Source: Pelomicrobium methylotrophicum
GTDB taxonomy: Bacteria; Pseudomonadota; Gammaproteobacteria; Burkholderiales; UBA6910
Direction of reading: 5' to 3'
NCBI RefSeq assembly: GCF_008014345.1
Contig: NZ_VPFL01000008.1
Coordinates: 58,613-122,612 of the forward strand
Length of the DNA stretch: 64,000 nt
The position numbers and the translations under genes are program-made. This document shows positions 1-8,652 of this stretch, in pieces. Position 1 is the stretch's first letter. Every line of letters begins with the position of its first letter. The notes beneath the pieces were generated by a model that did no database searches, had not been told where the DNA came from, and saw only the letters and a list, made by a program, of their open reading frames with translations.

Positions 1-2
1 GG

Positions 3-686
3 CTCGGTAACCTGCATTTCAAGTCCAGTACCAACCGGGCGCCGCGCCAGTTCACCCGAGGCGAGCCCGGCGAGGAGCGGGAGCTCAAGCTGGAACTGAA
101 GCTGCTTGCCGATGTGGGGCTGCTGGGAATGCCGAACGCCGGCAAATCGACCCTCGTGCGCGCCATATCGGCGGCCCGACCCAAGGTGGCGGACTACCCC
201 TTCACCACGCTTCATCCGAGCCTGGGCACGGTTCGGGTCGAGGCAGACAGGAGCTTCGTCGTCGCCGACATCCCTGGCCTCATCGAGGGCGCCGCCGAAG
301 GCGCGGGGCTGGGCCATCAGTTCCTGCGCCACCTCACCCGCACGCGCCTGCTGCTGCATCTGGTGGACATCGCGCCGCTCGACCCGGCGGCTGACCCTGT
401 CCGCGATGCCAGGGCGATCGTCCAGGAGCTCAAGAAATACGACCCGGCCCTACACCGGAAGCCCCGTTGGCTGGTGCTCACCAAGCTCGACCTGCTACCC
501 GCCGAAGTACGAAACGACACGGTCCGGCGGTTTGTGCGCGCCTATCGCTGGAAGGGTCCCTGCTTCGCCATCTCCGCGCTCACCGGCGAAGGCTGCCGCG
601 ATCTCGTGTATGCCATCATGGAATATCTGGACGCGACCCCGCGGGAGCCGACGCCCGCGCCCGAGGTCGAGAGCGAAAGGGGCTGA
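3..686 (+). CDS. obgE: GTPase ObgE/CgtA, 5'-truncated by window edge
   Basis: Essential Obg-family GTPase that associates with the large ribosomal subunit. Only the last 227 residues are in the window; the glycine-rich Obg fold is mostly outside, but its final stretch ([14 protein letters not shown]) is visible. The G domain shows the P-loop GMPNAGKST at visible residues 42-50, the switch II motif [12 protein letters not shown], a G4 motif TKLD and a G5 motif SALTGEG. It is followed after 9 bases by proB, a usual order in proteobacteria (rplU-rpmA-obgE-proB). The C-terminus is short and acidic, as in many family members. The start codon cannot be seen. Confidence 0.97.
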   Translation, partial: LGNLHFKSSTNRAPRQFTRGEPGEERELKLELKLLADVGLLGMPNAGKSTLVRAISAARPKVADYPFTTLHPSLGTVRVEADRSFVVADIPGLIEGAAEGAGLGHQFLRHLTRTRLLLHLVDIAPLDPAADPVRDARAIVQELKKYDPALHRKPRWLVLTKLDLLPAEVRNDTVRRFVRAYRWKGPCFAISALTGEGCRDLVYAIMEYLDATPREPTPAPEVESERG

Positions 687-695
687 CGCAAACCC

Positions 696-1823
696 ATGCG
701 AACCACGGACTCTGTCGTCGCCCAAGCCCGGCGCCTGGTCGTGAAAGTCGGCAGCAGCCTGGTCACCAATCACGGCAGGGGCCTGGACCACGCAGCTCTC
801 GGTCGTTGGTCAGAGCAGATTGCCCGGCTGCGCCGGGACGGAAGACAGGTGGTGCTGGTCTCTTCGGGCGCAATCGCCGAGGGGCTGCAGCGGCTCGGCT
901 GGAAGCGTCGCCCCCATGCCCTGCATGCGCTGCAGGCAGCGGCGGCCGTGGGCCAGATGGGCCTGGTGGAGGCCTACGAGTCCTGCTTCCGCAAGCACGG
1001 GCTGCATGCTGCCCAGATCCTCCTCACCCATGAGGACCTGGCCGACCGCAAGCGTTACCTGAACGCCCGCTCCACGCTGCTTACCCTGCTGGGCCTCAAC
1101 GTGGTGCCCATCATCAACGAAAACGACACCGTGGTGACCGACGAGATCAAGTTCGGCGACAACGACACGCTGGCGGCGCTGGTCACCAATCTGATCGAAG
1201 CTGACTGTTTGGTGATCCTCACGGACCAGGCAGGTCTCTACGACGCGGACCCGCGCAAGCATCCCGGCGCCCAGCTCATCCGCGACGCCCGGGCCGGCGA
1301 TCCTGCGTTGGAGAAGATGGCAGGCGGCGCAGGTTCAGCCATCGCCAAGGGAGGCATGCTCACCAAGGTGCTCGCGGCCAAGCGGGCGGCCCGCAGCGGC
1401 GCTGACACGGTGATCGCCAGCGGCCACGAGCCTGAGGTGCTGGTGCGGCTCGCTGCGGGAGAAAAAATCGGCACCCAGCTCACCGCGGAGCAGGCGCCGA
1501 TCGCCGCCCGCAAGCAATGGCTCGCCGATCATCTCCAAGTGCGAGGCCGGCTGATGCTCGACGTCGGAGCAGTGAGGGTGCTGGTGGAACAGGGAAAGAG
1601 CCTGCTGCCCATCGGCGTCGTCGAAGCGGTGGGCGACTTCGACCGGGGCGAGGTGGTGGCGTGCATTGCGCCCGACGGCCGCGAGGTGGCGCGCGGACTG
1701 GTGAACTACAGCGCCGAAGAAACCCGCAAAATCCTCCGCCGCCCGAGTCACGAGATCGAGTCCATCCTGGGCTACGTGGACGAGCCCGAGCTCATCCACC
1801 GAGACAACCTGGTGTTGCTGTGA
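696..1823 (+). CDS. proB: Glutamate 5-kinase
   Basis: First enzyme of proline synthesis, phosphorylating the gamma-carboxyl of glutamate in the cytoplasm. The 375 residues match the long bacterial form: an N-terminal amino-acid-kinase domain (KVGSSLVTN near residue 17, [13 protein letters not shown], the [17 protein letters not shown] substrate loop, AKGGMLTK) and a C-terminal PUA domain from about residue 280 ([11 protein letters not shown], then GLVNYSAEE). It lies 9 bases after obgE and is probably co-transcribed with it. The PUA domain is typical of enzymes feedback-inhibited by proline, which is family knowledge. Confidence 0.97.
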   Translation: MRTTDSVVAQARRLVVKVGSSLVTNHGRGLDHAALGRWSEQIARLRRDGRQVVLVSSGAIAEGLQRLGWKRRPHALHALQAAAAVGQMGLVEAYESCFRKHGLHAAQILLTHEDLADRKRYLNARSTLLTLLGLNVVPIINENDTVVTDEIKFGDNDTLAALVTNLIEADCLVILTDQAGLYDADPRKHPGAQLIRDARAGDPALEKMAGGAGSAIAKGGMLTKVLAAKRAARSGADTVIASGHEPEVLVRLAAGEKIGTQLTAEQAPIAARKQWLADHLQVRGRLMLDVGAVRVLVEQGKSLLPIGVVEAVGDFDRGEVVACIAPDGREVARGLVNYSAEETRKILRRPSHEIESILGYVDEPELIHRDNLVLL

Positions 1824-1849
1824 CAGCAGCAACGCAAAGTCGCTGCGAT

Positions 1850-1874
1850 GGCTCACCCGCCTATCAGGTGAGCC
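1850..1874. terminator. Inverted repeat in the proB/DUF3501 convergent gap
   Basis: Perfect 8-base arms GGCTCACC and GGTGAGCC around a 9-base loop, 27 bases after the proB stop. No T-run follows on either strand, so it is at best a weak or bidirectional terminator between the convergent genes. Confidence 0.35.
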
Positions 1875-1916
1875 GAGACCACCACCGGGTGTTTGCGGGA
1901 CAGCGGTCTTTCGCCC

Positions 1917-2504
1917 TCAGCCCCGCAGGTCGTTGAGCAGGGACTGCCGCACATTGGGGTCCACGGGATCGGCCACCGCGGTGTACTGCGGATGATCGAC
2001 GCCGATGGCGAGCTTAGCGCCGGCGCGCAGCGCCTCAATCATCTGCGGCGTCAGCTCGAAGCGCAGGAAATGCACCGAAGAGGTCTTCTCCGGCGTTTCC
2101 CGCTCCAGATCCTCGTCCGCGATCGCGTAAACCCGCTCCAACCCGCCGACCTGCACCCAGACGCGGTCCTCGATGCCGATCAGCTTCTTCAGCATCGCCT
2201 TGCGCTCGTCGAGGTCCGGGTACTCGATCATCATGGTCGCCTTCCAGTTGGTGCCATCCGGCACCAGGGGATTGTAGGCGTCCAGTTCGTCCTGGATTCC
2301 CTCTTCCTCGAAAATCCGCTCGGCCCGCAGCATTTCCTGGATCTGGTAGCGCATGGTGAGTTCGTCTTCGAAGTGCAGGGTGACGTGATCGCCCAGACTC
2401 ACCTTGCGATTCTTCTTGTGCTCCATCACCCGGGCGCGGAAGTCCGGCCGTGCCTTGGCGTAGTCTTCGAGACTCATCAGGCTCTCACGGGTTATGGCAG
2501 GCAT
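1917..2504 (-). CDS. DUF3501 family protein
   Basis: A 195-residue protein recognisable as DUF3501, of unknown biochemical function. The start ATG at 2504 has an excellent Shine-Dalgarno (GGAGGATCC directly before it), so the longer open frame running upstream to 3161 is spurious. Visible features are a charged N-terminus (MPAITRESLMSLEDYAKARP), a central MMIEYPDLDERK segment and a C-terminal SSVHFLRFELTPQM segment; there are no cysteines or membrane helices. It is the third gene of a leftward rubrerythrin/Fe-S oxidoreductase/DUF3501 operon. The three recur together in proteobacteria, which suggests a shared role in peroxide or metal-centre stress, but the role itself is not established. Confidence 0.85.
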   Translation of the reverse strand: MPAITRESLMSLEDYAKARPDFRARVMEHKKNRKVSLGDHVTLHFEDELTMRYQIQEMLRAERIFEEEGIQDELDAYNPLVPDGTNWKATMMIEYPDLDERKAMLKKLIGIEDRVWVQVGGLERVYAIADEDLERETPEKTSSVHFLRFELTPQMIEALRAGAKLAIGVDHPQYTAVADPVDPNVRQSLLNDLRG

Positions 2505-2554
2505 GGATCCTCCTGTAGAAGTGCATTTCCAAATTCGTCTGACAAGCCGCAAGC

Positions 2555-3904
2555 TCAGGTCAGCCCATAGGCGATGCGCAGCAGCGTCAGCGGGTGCGTG
2601 GGCCCCCGGCCGCCCCCAAGCCCGTTCTCGATGTGGTGCCCGGCGATCGGGCAGTCGCTCGAGTAGTAGTCCGGCTCTTTCTGCTTGACGCGGTTCACGA
2701 CCGGGCGGCCGATCTTCATGGACGTCTCGTGGAACTCGCTCTTCACGGCGTAAGTGCCGTCGTGGCCGGAGCAGCGCTCGATCAGATCGAGCTCGGTGCC
2801 GGGAATGAGCTGAAGGATCTCCCGCGTCTTGAGGCCGATGTTCTGCACCCGCAAGTGACAGGCCGCATGGTAGCTGACCTTTCCCAGTGGCTTCTTGAAC
2901 GCCAGGTTGAGCTTGCCCTCTTTGTGGCGCAGCGCCAGATACTCGAACGGATCGAAGATCCGCTCGCGCACTTTCGCCACGTCTGCATCGTCCGGAAACA
3001 TGAGCGGCAGCTCTTGCTTGAACATGAGCACGCACGAGGGCACCGGCGCCACCACGTCCCACCCGGCGTCGATCATCTCGACCAGAGCGGGAACGTTCGC
3101 CTCCTTGGCCCGCGCCACCGACTCCAGATCCCCCAGTTCCAGCTTCGGCATGCCACAGCACCGTTCACGCCCGACCAGCGTCACGGCTATGCCGTTGTGT
3201 TCGAAGACCTTGACCAAGTCCTCGGCGAGCTGAGGCTCGTTGTAGTTGCCGTAGCACGTGGCGAACAAAGCGACGCGTCCACGGGTTCGTCCCGCCGGCT
3301 CGGGGTTGACGATGCTGCTTGCGCGGCCCGATAGCCGCCGATGCGCGGTACGCGTGTGATACTCGGGAAGCAGCGCGCTGCGGTGGACCCCCAGGAGCTT
3401 CTCGAGCGCCTTGCGCAACGTGGGGTTGCGGTTGGCAGCGTTCACCGTCTGCGTCACCACGGGGATGCTGGCGAGCTTGCCCACCGCGTCGGTGGAGGAA
3501 AGAACCTTGTCCCGGAACCGGGTCTTGCCGTTTTTGAAGCGAAACGCCTTGGCCCGCAGCATCAGGTGAGGAAAATCCACGTTCCAGGGATGGGGCGGGA
3601 CGTAAGGGCATTTGGTCATGTAGCACAGGTCGCACAGATAACAGTGATCGACCACTTTCCAATAGTCGTCCTTCGCCACCCCGTCCACTTCCATCGTCTC
3701 CGACGAGTCCACCAGGTCGAACAGGGTCGGAAAGGCGTTGCACAGGCTCACGCAGCGCCGGCAACCGTGGCAGATGTCAAACACCCGCTCCAGTTCTGCA
3801 AGCAGCGCCTTCTCGTCGTAGAACTGCGCCTCGCGCCACTTCAGCGGATACCGGGTAGGCGCCTCGAGGCTTCCTTCGCGGGGACTTTCGACCGGTGCAG
3901 ACAT
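2555..3904 (-). CDS. GlpC/HdrD-like Fe-S oxidoreductase with two CCG domains
   Basis: A 449-residue soluble iron-sulfur protein. The N-terminal part carries two ferredoxin-type motifs, CHGCRRCVSLCNAFP and CYLCDLCYMTKCPYVPP, followed by two cysteine-rich CCG-type domains (CYGNYNEPQ...RCCGMPKLE and CHLRVQNIG...RCSGHDGTY...SSDCPIAGHH) of the kind seen in glycerol-3-phosphate dehydrogenase subunit C and heterodisulfide reductase. In the second CCG domain the usual CC pair is C-S. The start ATG at 3904 follows a GGAGCT ribosome site; the upstream open frame is discarded. It lies 50 bases before DUF3501 and 113 bases after rubrerythrin. An electron-transfer role to or from rubrerythrin is inference. 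It is separate from the sHdr genes further right. Confidence 0.88.
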   Translation of the reverse strand: MSAPVESPREGSLEAPTRYPLKWREAQFYDEKALLAELERVFDICHGCRRCVSLCNAFPTLFDLVDSSETMEVDGVAKDDYWKVVDHCYLCDLCYMTKCPYVPPHPWNVDFPHLMLRAKAFRFKNGKTRFRDKVLSSTDAVGKLASIPVVTQTVNAANRNPTLRKALEKLLGVHRSALLPEYHTRTAHRRLSGRASSIVNPEPAGRTRGRVALFATCYGNYNEPQLAEDLVKVFEHNGIAVTLVGRERCCGMPKLELGDLESVARAKEANVPALVEMIDAGWDVVAPVPSCVLMFKQELPLMFPDDADVAKVRERIFDPFEYLALRHKEGKLNLAFKKPLGKVSYHAACHLRVQNIGLKTREILQLIPGTELDLIERCSGHDGTYAVKSEFHETSMKIGRPVVNRVKQKEPDYYSSDCPIAGHHIENGLGGGRGPTHPLTLLRIAYGLT

Positions 3905-3967
3905 GTTGCGGGAGCTCCTTTCTGGCTTGGGTTTCTGGCTGTCGGCGGGACACGGCCGGAGATCACG

Positions 3968-3998
3968 AAAAATCAGGGCCGGAAAGGCCGGCCCTGAT
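3968..3998 (-). terminator. Intrinsic terminator inside the rubrerythrin operon
   Basis: Perfect 11-base inverted repeat (ATCAGGGCCGG / CCGGCCCTGAT, loop AAAGG) followed, in the leftward direction, by five T residues. It sits between rubrerythrin and the Fe-S oxidoreductase, so it probably lets most transcripts stop after rubrerythrin. Confidence 0.8.
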
Positions 3999-4017
3999 CC
4001 CGTGACAACGCGGCCGC

Positions 4018-4437
4018 TTACTGGCCCAGCGTGTCGAGCGCCTTCTGAAAGCGGTTGGCGTGGGAGCGCTCCGCTTTCGCCAGCGTCTCGAACCAGTCGG
4101 CGATTTCGTCGAAGCCTTCCTCCCGTGCGGTCTTGGCCATGCCGGGATACATGTCGGTGTACTCGTGGGTCTCGCCCGCGATGGCCGACTTCAGATTCTC
4201 CGGCGTGGGACCGATGGGAAGGTCGGTGACGGGGTCTCCACACTGCTCCAGGTATTCCAGATGGCCGTGGGCGTGCCCGGTCTCGCCCTCGGCCGTGGAG
4301 CGGAACACCGCTGCCACGTCGTTATAGCCCTCCACGTCCGCTTTCGCAGCAAAATAGAGGTAACGGCGATTGGCCTGGGACTCCCCCGCAAACGCATACT
4401 TTAGATTTTCGTGGGTTTTGGATCCTTTCAGCTGCAT
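4018..4437 (-). CDS. Rubrerythrin
   Basis: A 139-residue ferritin-like diiron protein of the peroxide-reducing rubrerythrin group. The diiron ligands appear in the usual pattern: [11 protein letters not shown] (first helix), [14 protein letters not shown] (second), [22 protein letters not shown] (third) and [12 protein letters not shown] (fourth). No C-terminal rubredoxin CxxC module is present, so it is the short form and needs an outside electron donor; the Fe-S protein downstream is the obvious candidate (inference). The start ATG at 4437 gives the family's normal N-terminus ([12 protein letters not shown]). A palindrome lies 90 bases upstream and a strong terminator directly downstream. 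Confidence 0.95.
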   Translation of the reverse strand: MQLKGSKTHENLKYAFAGESQANRRYLYFAAKADVEGYNDVAAVFRSTAEGETGHAHGHLEYLEQCGDPVTDLPIGPTPENLKSAIAGETHEYTDMYPGMAKTAREEGFDEIADWFETLAKAERSHANRFQKALDTLGQ

Positions 4438-4526
4438 GGACGTTCTCCTATCCGTTGTTGAAAAGCCGAGGCATATGCCTACCGAGAACCCCACCGAGGA
4501 CCACGACTTCTGGTCCAAGGTTAAGG

Positions 4527-4543
4527 ATTAGACTTAGTCTAAT
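4527..4543. promoter_or_regulatory. Candidate operator upstream of rubrerythrin
   Basis: Inverted repeat ATTAGAC-TTA-GTCTAAT with perfect 7-base arms, in AT-rich sequence about 90 bases before the rubrerythrin start. It resembles the ATTAG-N6-CTAAT sites found in the sulfur region but has a 7-base spacer between the pentamers, so it may bind a related rather than the same regulator. Confidence 0.55.
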
Positions 4544-4758
4544 TCATGGCCTTCGTCTCCGTCAATGTTTCTGGCGGCCCAGGGAGTCCAATGGAAAGGC
4601 TCGCTGCGCCGCGCCTGTCGGGCGCGGACGGTGCCCAGGCAGAAGGGGGCAGGGAAAGAAAGCTTCGGTTGGCAAGCAAGGCGCACACCCGCCCCCGCCG
4701 GCCCGACGAGAAGGACACAAGGGGCCCGCTCTCTTTATGGCCGCCCGAGGAAGGGGGC

Positions 4759-5304
4759 CTACAACCCGGTGGACTCCTCTGCCAGCACCGACGCGGGCTC
4801 ACGCTGCTGCCGTGGGCGCCGTCGCGGCCGCGGCGGGTCCAGGTAGCGGGCCAGCTCGGTGAGCGCTTGCTGGTACACCGAACGTTTAAACTCGATCACG
4901 GAGCGCAGCGGGCCCCAATAGTCGTACCAGCGCCAAGCGTCAAACTCAGGATGGTCGGTAGCCCGCAAGCAGACGTCGCAGTCGCGCCCCAGGAACCTCA
5001 ACAGGAACCAGATCTGCTTCTGTCCGCGGTAGTGGCCGCGCCAGTCCCGGCGCAACCATTGGGTGGGCACTTCGTACCGCAGCCAATCCCGGGTCCGCCC
5101 CAGAATCCGCACGTGCTCCGGGTTTAAGCCCACCTCCTCGTGCAGCTCCCGGAACATGGCTTGCTCGGGGCTTTCCCCCGGCTTGATCCCGCCCTGCGGA
5201 AACTGCCAGGAATGCTGCTTGACCCGCTTCCCCCAGAAAACCTCGTTCTTCGCATTGAGCAGAATGATTCCAACGTTGGGGCGATACCCATCGCGGTCAA
5301 TCAT
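4759..5304 (-). CDS. rppH: RNA pyrophosphohydrolase (Nudix)
   Basis: Removes pyrophosphate from 5'-triphosphorylated mRNAs, starting RNase E-dependent decay. The protein begins with the diagnostic [15 protein letters not shown] and has the Nudix box [20 protein letters not shown] near residues 37-59, followed by the RppH signature [10 protein letters not shown]. The start chosen is the ATG at 5304, which gives the family's conserved N-terminus; ATG 5310 and GTG 5313 lie just upstream in frame. 181 residues, with a proline/arginine-rich tail. It is divergent from proS. The 215 bases between its stop and the rubrerythrin operator (4544-4758) show no gene. Confidence 0.95.
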   Translation of the reverse strand: MIDRDGYRPNVGIILLNAKNEVFWGKRVKQHSWQFPQGGIKPGESPEQAMFRELHEEVGLNPEHVRILGRTRDWLRYEVPTQWLRRDWRGHYRGQKQIWFLLRFLGRDCDVCLRATDHPEFDAWRWYDYWGPLRSVIEFKRSVYQQALTELARYLDPPRPRRRPRQQREPASVLAEESTGL

Positions 5305-5463
5305 GGCCATCACCCATCAATCTTATGAACCGATTCGATTTTTTCACATTTTGAAATCCAAGGAAAGCGTTTTGCGTTTTCGTCCGTTCGCCCAGTTCGG
5401 GGGCCGCCTGACAGCTTCTTTCCTTCCCTTGTAGAATTCTCTTTTCTTCAATGAACTTGCATC

Positions 5464-7191
5464 ATGCGGGTATCACGATTTTTTCTTTCAACGCTCAAGG
5501 AAGCGCCTGCCGAGGCAGAAACCGTCAGCCATAAGCTCATGCTGCGGGCGGGCCTTATCCGACGCTTGGGCAGCGGGCTCTACACCTGGATGCCCCTGGG
5601 ACTGCGGGTCCTGCGGAAGGTGGAAGCCATCGTGCGTGAGGAGATGAATGCCAGCGGCGCCATTGAGCTCCTGATGCCTGCCGTGCAGCCGGCCGAGCTG
5701 TGGCAGGAGTCGGGGCGCTGGCATGAGTTCGGCCCCCTCATGCTCAAAATCAAGGACCGCCATGAGCGGGACTTCTGCTTCGGCCCCACCCACGAGGAAG
5801 TGATCACCGACCTCGCGCGGCGGGAAATCAAAAGCTACCGCCAGCTGCCGGTCAACTTCTACCAGATCCAGACCAAGTTCCGGGACGAGATCCGGCCCCG
5901 CTTCGGCGTGATGCGGGCGCGGGAGTTCCTCATGAAGGACGCTTACTCCTTCCACGCGGACCGCGCGAGCTTGGAAGCCACCTACCAGCAGATGTACGAC
6001 ACCTATACCCGGATCTTCACCCGCCTCGGGCTCAAGTTCCGCGCCGTGGCCGCAGACACCGGTGCCATCGGCGGGAGCGCTTCCCACGAGTTCCACGTGC
6101 TCGCCGACGCCGGCGAGGATGCGATCGCTTTCTGCCCCGCTTCCGATTACGCGGCCAACGTGGAGCTGGCGGAAGCCGTGGCGCCGTCGGAGCCCGCGGC
6201 CCCGCCGACGCAGCCCATGGTGAAGGTGGCGACCCCGGATCAGCACCGCGTCGACGCCGTGGCAGCCTACCTCGGGGTGCCCCCCCAAAAGGTGCTGAAG
6301 TCGCTGCTCGTCATCGCTGGGAACGGCCAGCCCTTCCTGCTGCTGCTGCGGGGGGACCACCAGCTGAACGAGGTCAAGACTTCCAAGCACTTTGCGGCGC
6401 AGCGCGGTTTCCGCTTCGCCTCCGACGCCGAGGTCCGGGAACACATGGGCTGCGGCCCGGGGTCCCTGGGCCCCCTGGGAGCCTCGGTGCCCGTCGTGGC
6501 GGACCGGTCGGTCCTTGCCATGAGCGACTTCGTCTGCGGCGCCAACGAGGACGGCTACCATTTCACCGGGGTCAACTTCGGACGGGATTTACCCGTGCCG
6601 GAAACGGTCGCTGACCTGCGCAACGTCGTCGCCGGCGATCCCAGCCCCGACGGCAAGGGTCGGTTGGAAATCCTGCGTGGCATCGAAGTGGGCCATATCT
6701 TCCAGCTCGGCACCAAATATTCCGAGGCGATGAACGCCACCTTTCTGGACGAAGCCGGCCAGACCCGGGTGATGGAGATGGGCTGCTACGGCATCGGCGT
6801 CTCCCGGATCGTGGCCGCCGCCATCGAGCAGAACTTCGACGAGCGCGGCATCATCTTTCCCGCCCCCATGGCGCCGTTCCAGGTCGCGCTGGTTGCGCTG
6901 GGCCTGTCCCGCAGCAGCGCGGTGCGCCAGACCGCAGAACGGCTTCACGCCGAGCTGGAGGCTGCGGGCGTCGAGGTGTTGTTCGACGACCGCGACGAGC
7001 GCCCTGGGGTCATGTTTGCCGACATGGAACTGATCGGCATCCCTCACCGCGTGGTGGTGTCCGAACGGGGCCTCCAACAGGGCACCATCGAGTATCAGGG
7101 GCGACGCGATCCGGCGGCCCAGCACGTCACCGTCTCCTCAGCCGTGGAGTTTTTGAAATCGAAAGTATGCGATTCGCTTGCGCGGTCCTGA
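5464..7191 (+). CDS. proS: Prolyl-tRNA synthetase, bacterial type with editing domain
   Basis: Charges tRNA-Pro in the cytoplasm. 575 residues, the normal length of the bacterial form that carries a YbaK-like editing insertion between motifs 2 and 3. Visible motifs: class II motif 1 region near residue 60 ([16 protein letters not shown]), motif 2 ([20 protein letters not shown]), the insertion at about residues 225-385 ([14 protein letters not shown]...), motif 3 ([17 protein letters not shown]) and the C-terminal anticodon-binding domain. The last 25 bases overlap the following lytic transglycosylase gene, suggesting coupled expression. Confidence 0.98.
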   Translation: MRVSRFFLSTLKEAPAEAETVSHKLMLRAGLIRRLGSGLYTWMPLGLRVLRKVEAIVREEMNASGAIELLMPAVQPAELWQESGRWHEFGPLMLKIKDRHERDFCFGPTHEEVITDLARREIKSYRQLPVNFYQIQTKFRDEIRPRFGVMRAREFLMKDAYSFHADRASLEATYQQMYDTYTRIFTRLGLKFRAVAADTGAIGGSASHEFHVLADAGEDAIAFCPASDYAANVELAEAVAPSEPAAPPTQPMVKVATPDQHRVDAVAAYLGVPPQKVLKSLLVIAGNGQPFLLLLRGDHQLNEVKTSKHFAAQRGFRFASDAEVREHMGCGPGSLGPLGASVPVVADRSVLAMSDFVCGANEDGYHFTGVNFGRDLPVPETVADLRNVVAGDPSPDGKGRLEILRGIEVGHIFQLGTKYSEAMNATFLDEAGQTRVMEMGCYGIGVSRIVAAAIEQNFDERGIIFPAPMAPFQVALVALGLSRSSAVRQTAERLHAELEAAGVEVLFDDRDERPGVMFADMELIGIPHRVVVSERGLQQGTIEYQGRRDPAAQHVTVSSAVEFLKSKVCDSLARS

Positions 7192-7889
7192 CGGCCTGCC
7201 TTCCCGCCCTTGCCTGGGGTGGCGACCAGATCTACGAGCCCCTGTCGGCCAGTGTGCGGGCGGCGCTCCATCGGGCGGTGTCCGATCAGGCGGCGCAGAC
7301 AAGCGCGTTCGCTTCCCTCGACGAGGAGCGCAGGTGGCTTGCCGAGATGTCCCGGCGGCTTGGGCGCCATTTTCCGGACCAGCGTGCCCGGGAGGACTTC
7401 CTGCGTACCGTCCACTACGAGGCCACCCGCGCCGGCCTTGATCCCCAGCTGGTCCTGGCTGTGATCCACGTGGAGAGCGCGTTCAGGAAATATGCCGTGT
7501 CCCCCGCCGGGGCCCGCGGCTACATGCAGGTGATGCCCTTCTGGGTGAAGGAAATCGGCGAGGAAGAGCACAACCTCTTTCACCTGCGCGTGAATCTGCG
7601 TTACGGCTGCACCATCCTGCGCCACTACCTGGACCTGGAGCAAGGAGACCTCTACCGGGCGCTCGGCCGCTACAACGGAAGCCTCGGCCGGCCGGAATAC
7701 CCCAATGCCGTGCTGGAGGCTTGGCAGAAAGTCTGGTCGTATCCGGAAACCACCGCCCGAGCAGGCCGCGGCAGGACCCGGGCGGCACCCGGTCGGCGAG
7801 GTTACAGGACCGGTTCCCGGCGGCCCCGGCGCTTGCGCATCAGGCGCGCGAGCGTCAACGCGCGCCACGCCAGGCTCACCACGAGATAG
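7167..7889 (+). CDS. Secreted lytic transglycosylase (SLT domain)
   Basis: Cleaves peptidoglycan glycan strands in the periplasm. The N-terminus is a Sec signal peptide ([20 protein letters not shown]). The SLT domain spans about residues 90-190, with the catalytic glutamate in [24 protein letters not shown] and the later [15 protein letters not shown] motif. Overlaps proS by 25 bases; this pairing is common in betaproteobacteria. Odd: the last ~45 residues are extremely Arg-rich and are encoded in DNA that overlaps, tail to tail, the 3' end of the DUF2062 gene on the other strand for 88 bases. The tail may be a late extension rather than a functional domain. Confidence 0.9.
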   Translation: MRFACAVLTACLPALAWGGDQIYEPLSASVRAALHRAVSDQAAQTSAFASLDEERRWLAEMSRRLGRHFPDQRAREDFLRTVHYEATRAGLDPQLVLAVIHVESAFRKYAVSPAGARGYMQVMPFWVKEIGEEEHNLFHLRVNLRYGCTILRHYLDLEQGDLYRALGRYNGSLGRPEYPNAVLEAWQKVWSYPETTARAGRGRTRAAPGRRGYRTGSRRPRRLRIRRASVNARHARLTTR

Positions 7890-8350
7890 CCGGTCGCGGC
7901 GCTCCCCACGGCCAGGATCGCGAGCCCCACGACCAGCGGCTTGCCCACCCCTAAGGCGTATTCGAGCCACCCGGCCCCGGAAAGCGCCTGCACCCCTTCT
8001 TCGACAACCCGGGCGGCCGCCGGCGCCTCCGACCCCACGACTCCCACCCCGATCCGGTAAGCCAGGTAGTAGATCGGCGCAAACGTGAGCGGGTTGGTGA
8101 CGAGCGTGCTCAAGGCGGCGACCGGCAGGTTCACCCGAAGCCACACCGCCGCGACGGCGGCGCCGAGAATCTGGGCCACAGGGACGAGCAACCCGAAGAA
8201 CAGTCCCACCGCCACTCCGCCCGCGACCGCGCGGCGGTTCAAATGCCAGAGGTTGGGATGCGCCAGCGCTGGCGCCAAGGGCTTCAACCACCGATTGCGC
8301 CGCAGGGCCTCCGTGGAAGCCGCAAGCCGCGCCTTCAACCAGCGACGCAT
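7802..8350 (-). CDS. DUF2062 membrane protein
   Basis: A 182-residue integral membrane protein with the DUF2062 signature: a basic N-terminus (MRRWLKARLAASTEALRRNRWLKPLAP), then HPNLWHLNRRAVAGGVAVGLFFGLLVP and a hydrophobic STLVTNPLTFAPIYYLAYRIG segment, with a last helix and a basic tail. Three or four membrane segments are visible. The start ATG at 8350 follows GGGAGGGGGC, a strong ribosome site; the longer frame to 8461 has no support. The function of the family is unknown. Its 3' end overlaps the lytic transglycosylase tail on the opposite strand. Confidence 0.85.
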   Translation of the reverse strand: MRRWLKARLAASTEALRRNRWLKPLAPALAHPNLWHLNRRAVAGGVAVGLFFGLLVPVAQILGAAVAAVWLRVNLPVAALSTLVTNPLTFAPIYYLAYRIGVGVVGSEAPAAARVVEEGVQALSGAGWLEYALGVGKPLVVGLAILAVGSAATGYLVVSLAWRALTLARLMRKRRGRREPVL

Positions 8351-8652
8351 GCCCCCTCCCGACGGCAGCCGCCGTTGCACCCTCGCCTGGGCGAGGTCCG
8401 CAGCCCTTCGGCCATGACGGAACTCCGCCTGACCCAGCCCGGCCTCGACGTTGCCGGCCATTCGGGTCGAAAAAGCGCCGCTGGGAGTCCCGCGCCGCCT
8501 GGGCCCGCGGCCCGGAACACCCCGCGCGCCAGCATCGCGGTTGCCACCCGCACCACGAACCCCTCGTTCCCCAAGGCCGCCTCCAATCCCATGCTCCGCG
8601 CGCGCGCCACGCCGAATCGGTGAGGGAATAGACCTGTCATGGGATGAGTGTC
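8351..8652. other. Gap with no convincing gene
   Basis: About 300 bases between the DUF2062 start and the YihY stop. Open frames exist on both strands (for example 8335-8640 on the minus strand, 101 residues) but they are Arg/Pro/Gly-rich, match no family I recognise and overlap each other. The DNA may be the remnant of a lost gene; I see no repeat or terminator in it. Confidence 0.5.

Noticed and set aside
2505..3161. N-terminal extension of the DUF3501 frame to 3161
   Set aside because: Lies wholly within the Fe-S oxidoreductase gene in another frame; the GGAGGATCC-ATG start at 2504 is clear.
8335..8640. 101-residue minus-strand frame between DUF2062 and yihY
   Set aside because: Composition is Gly/Arg/Ala-rich, no family resemblance, and it runs into the DUF2062 start region; kept only as a gap note.
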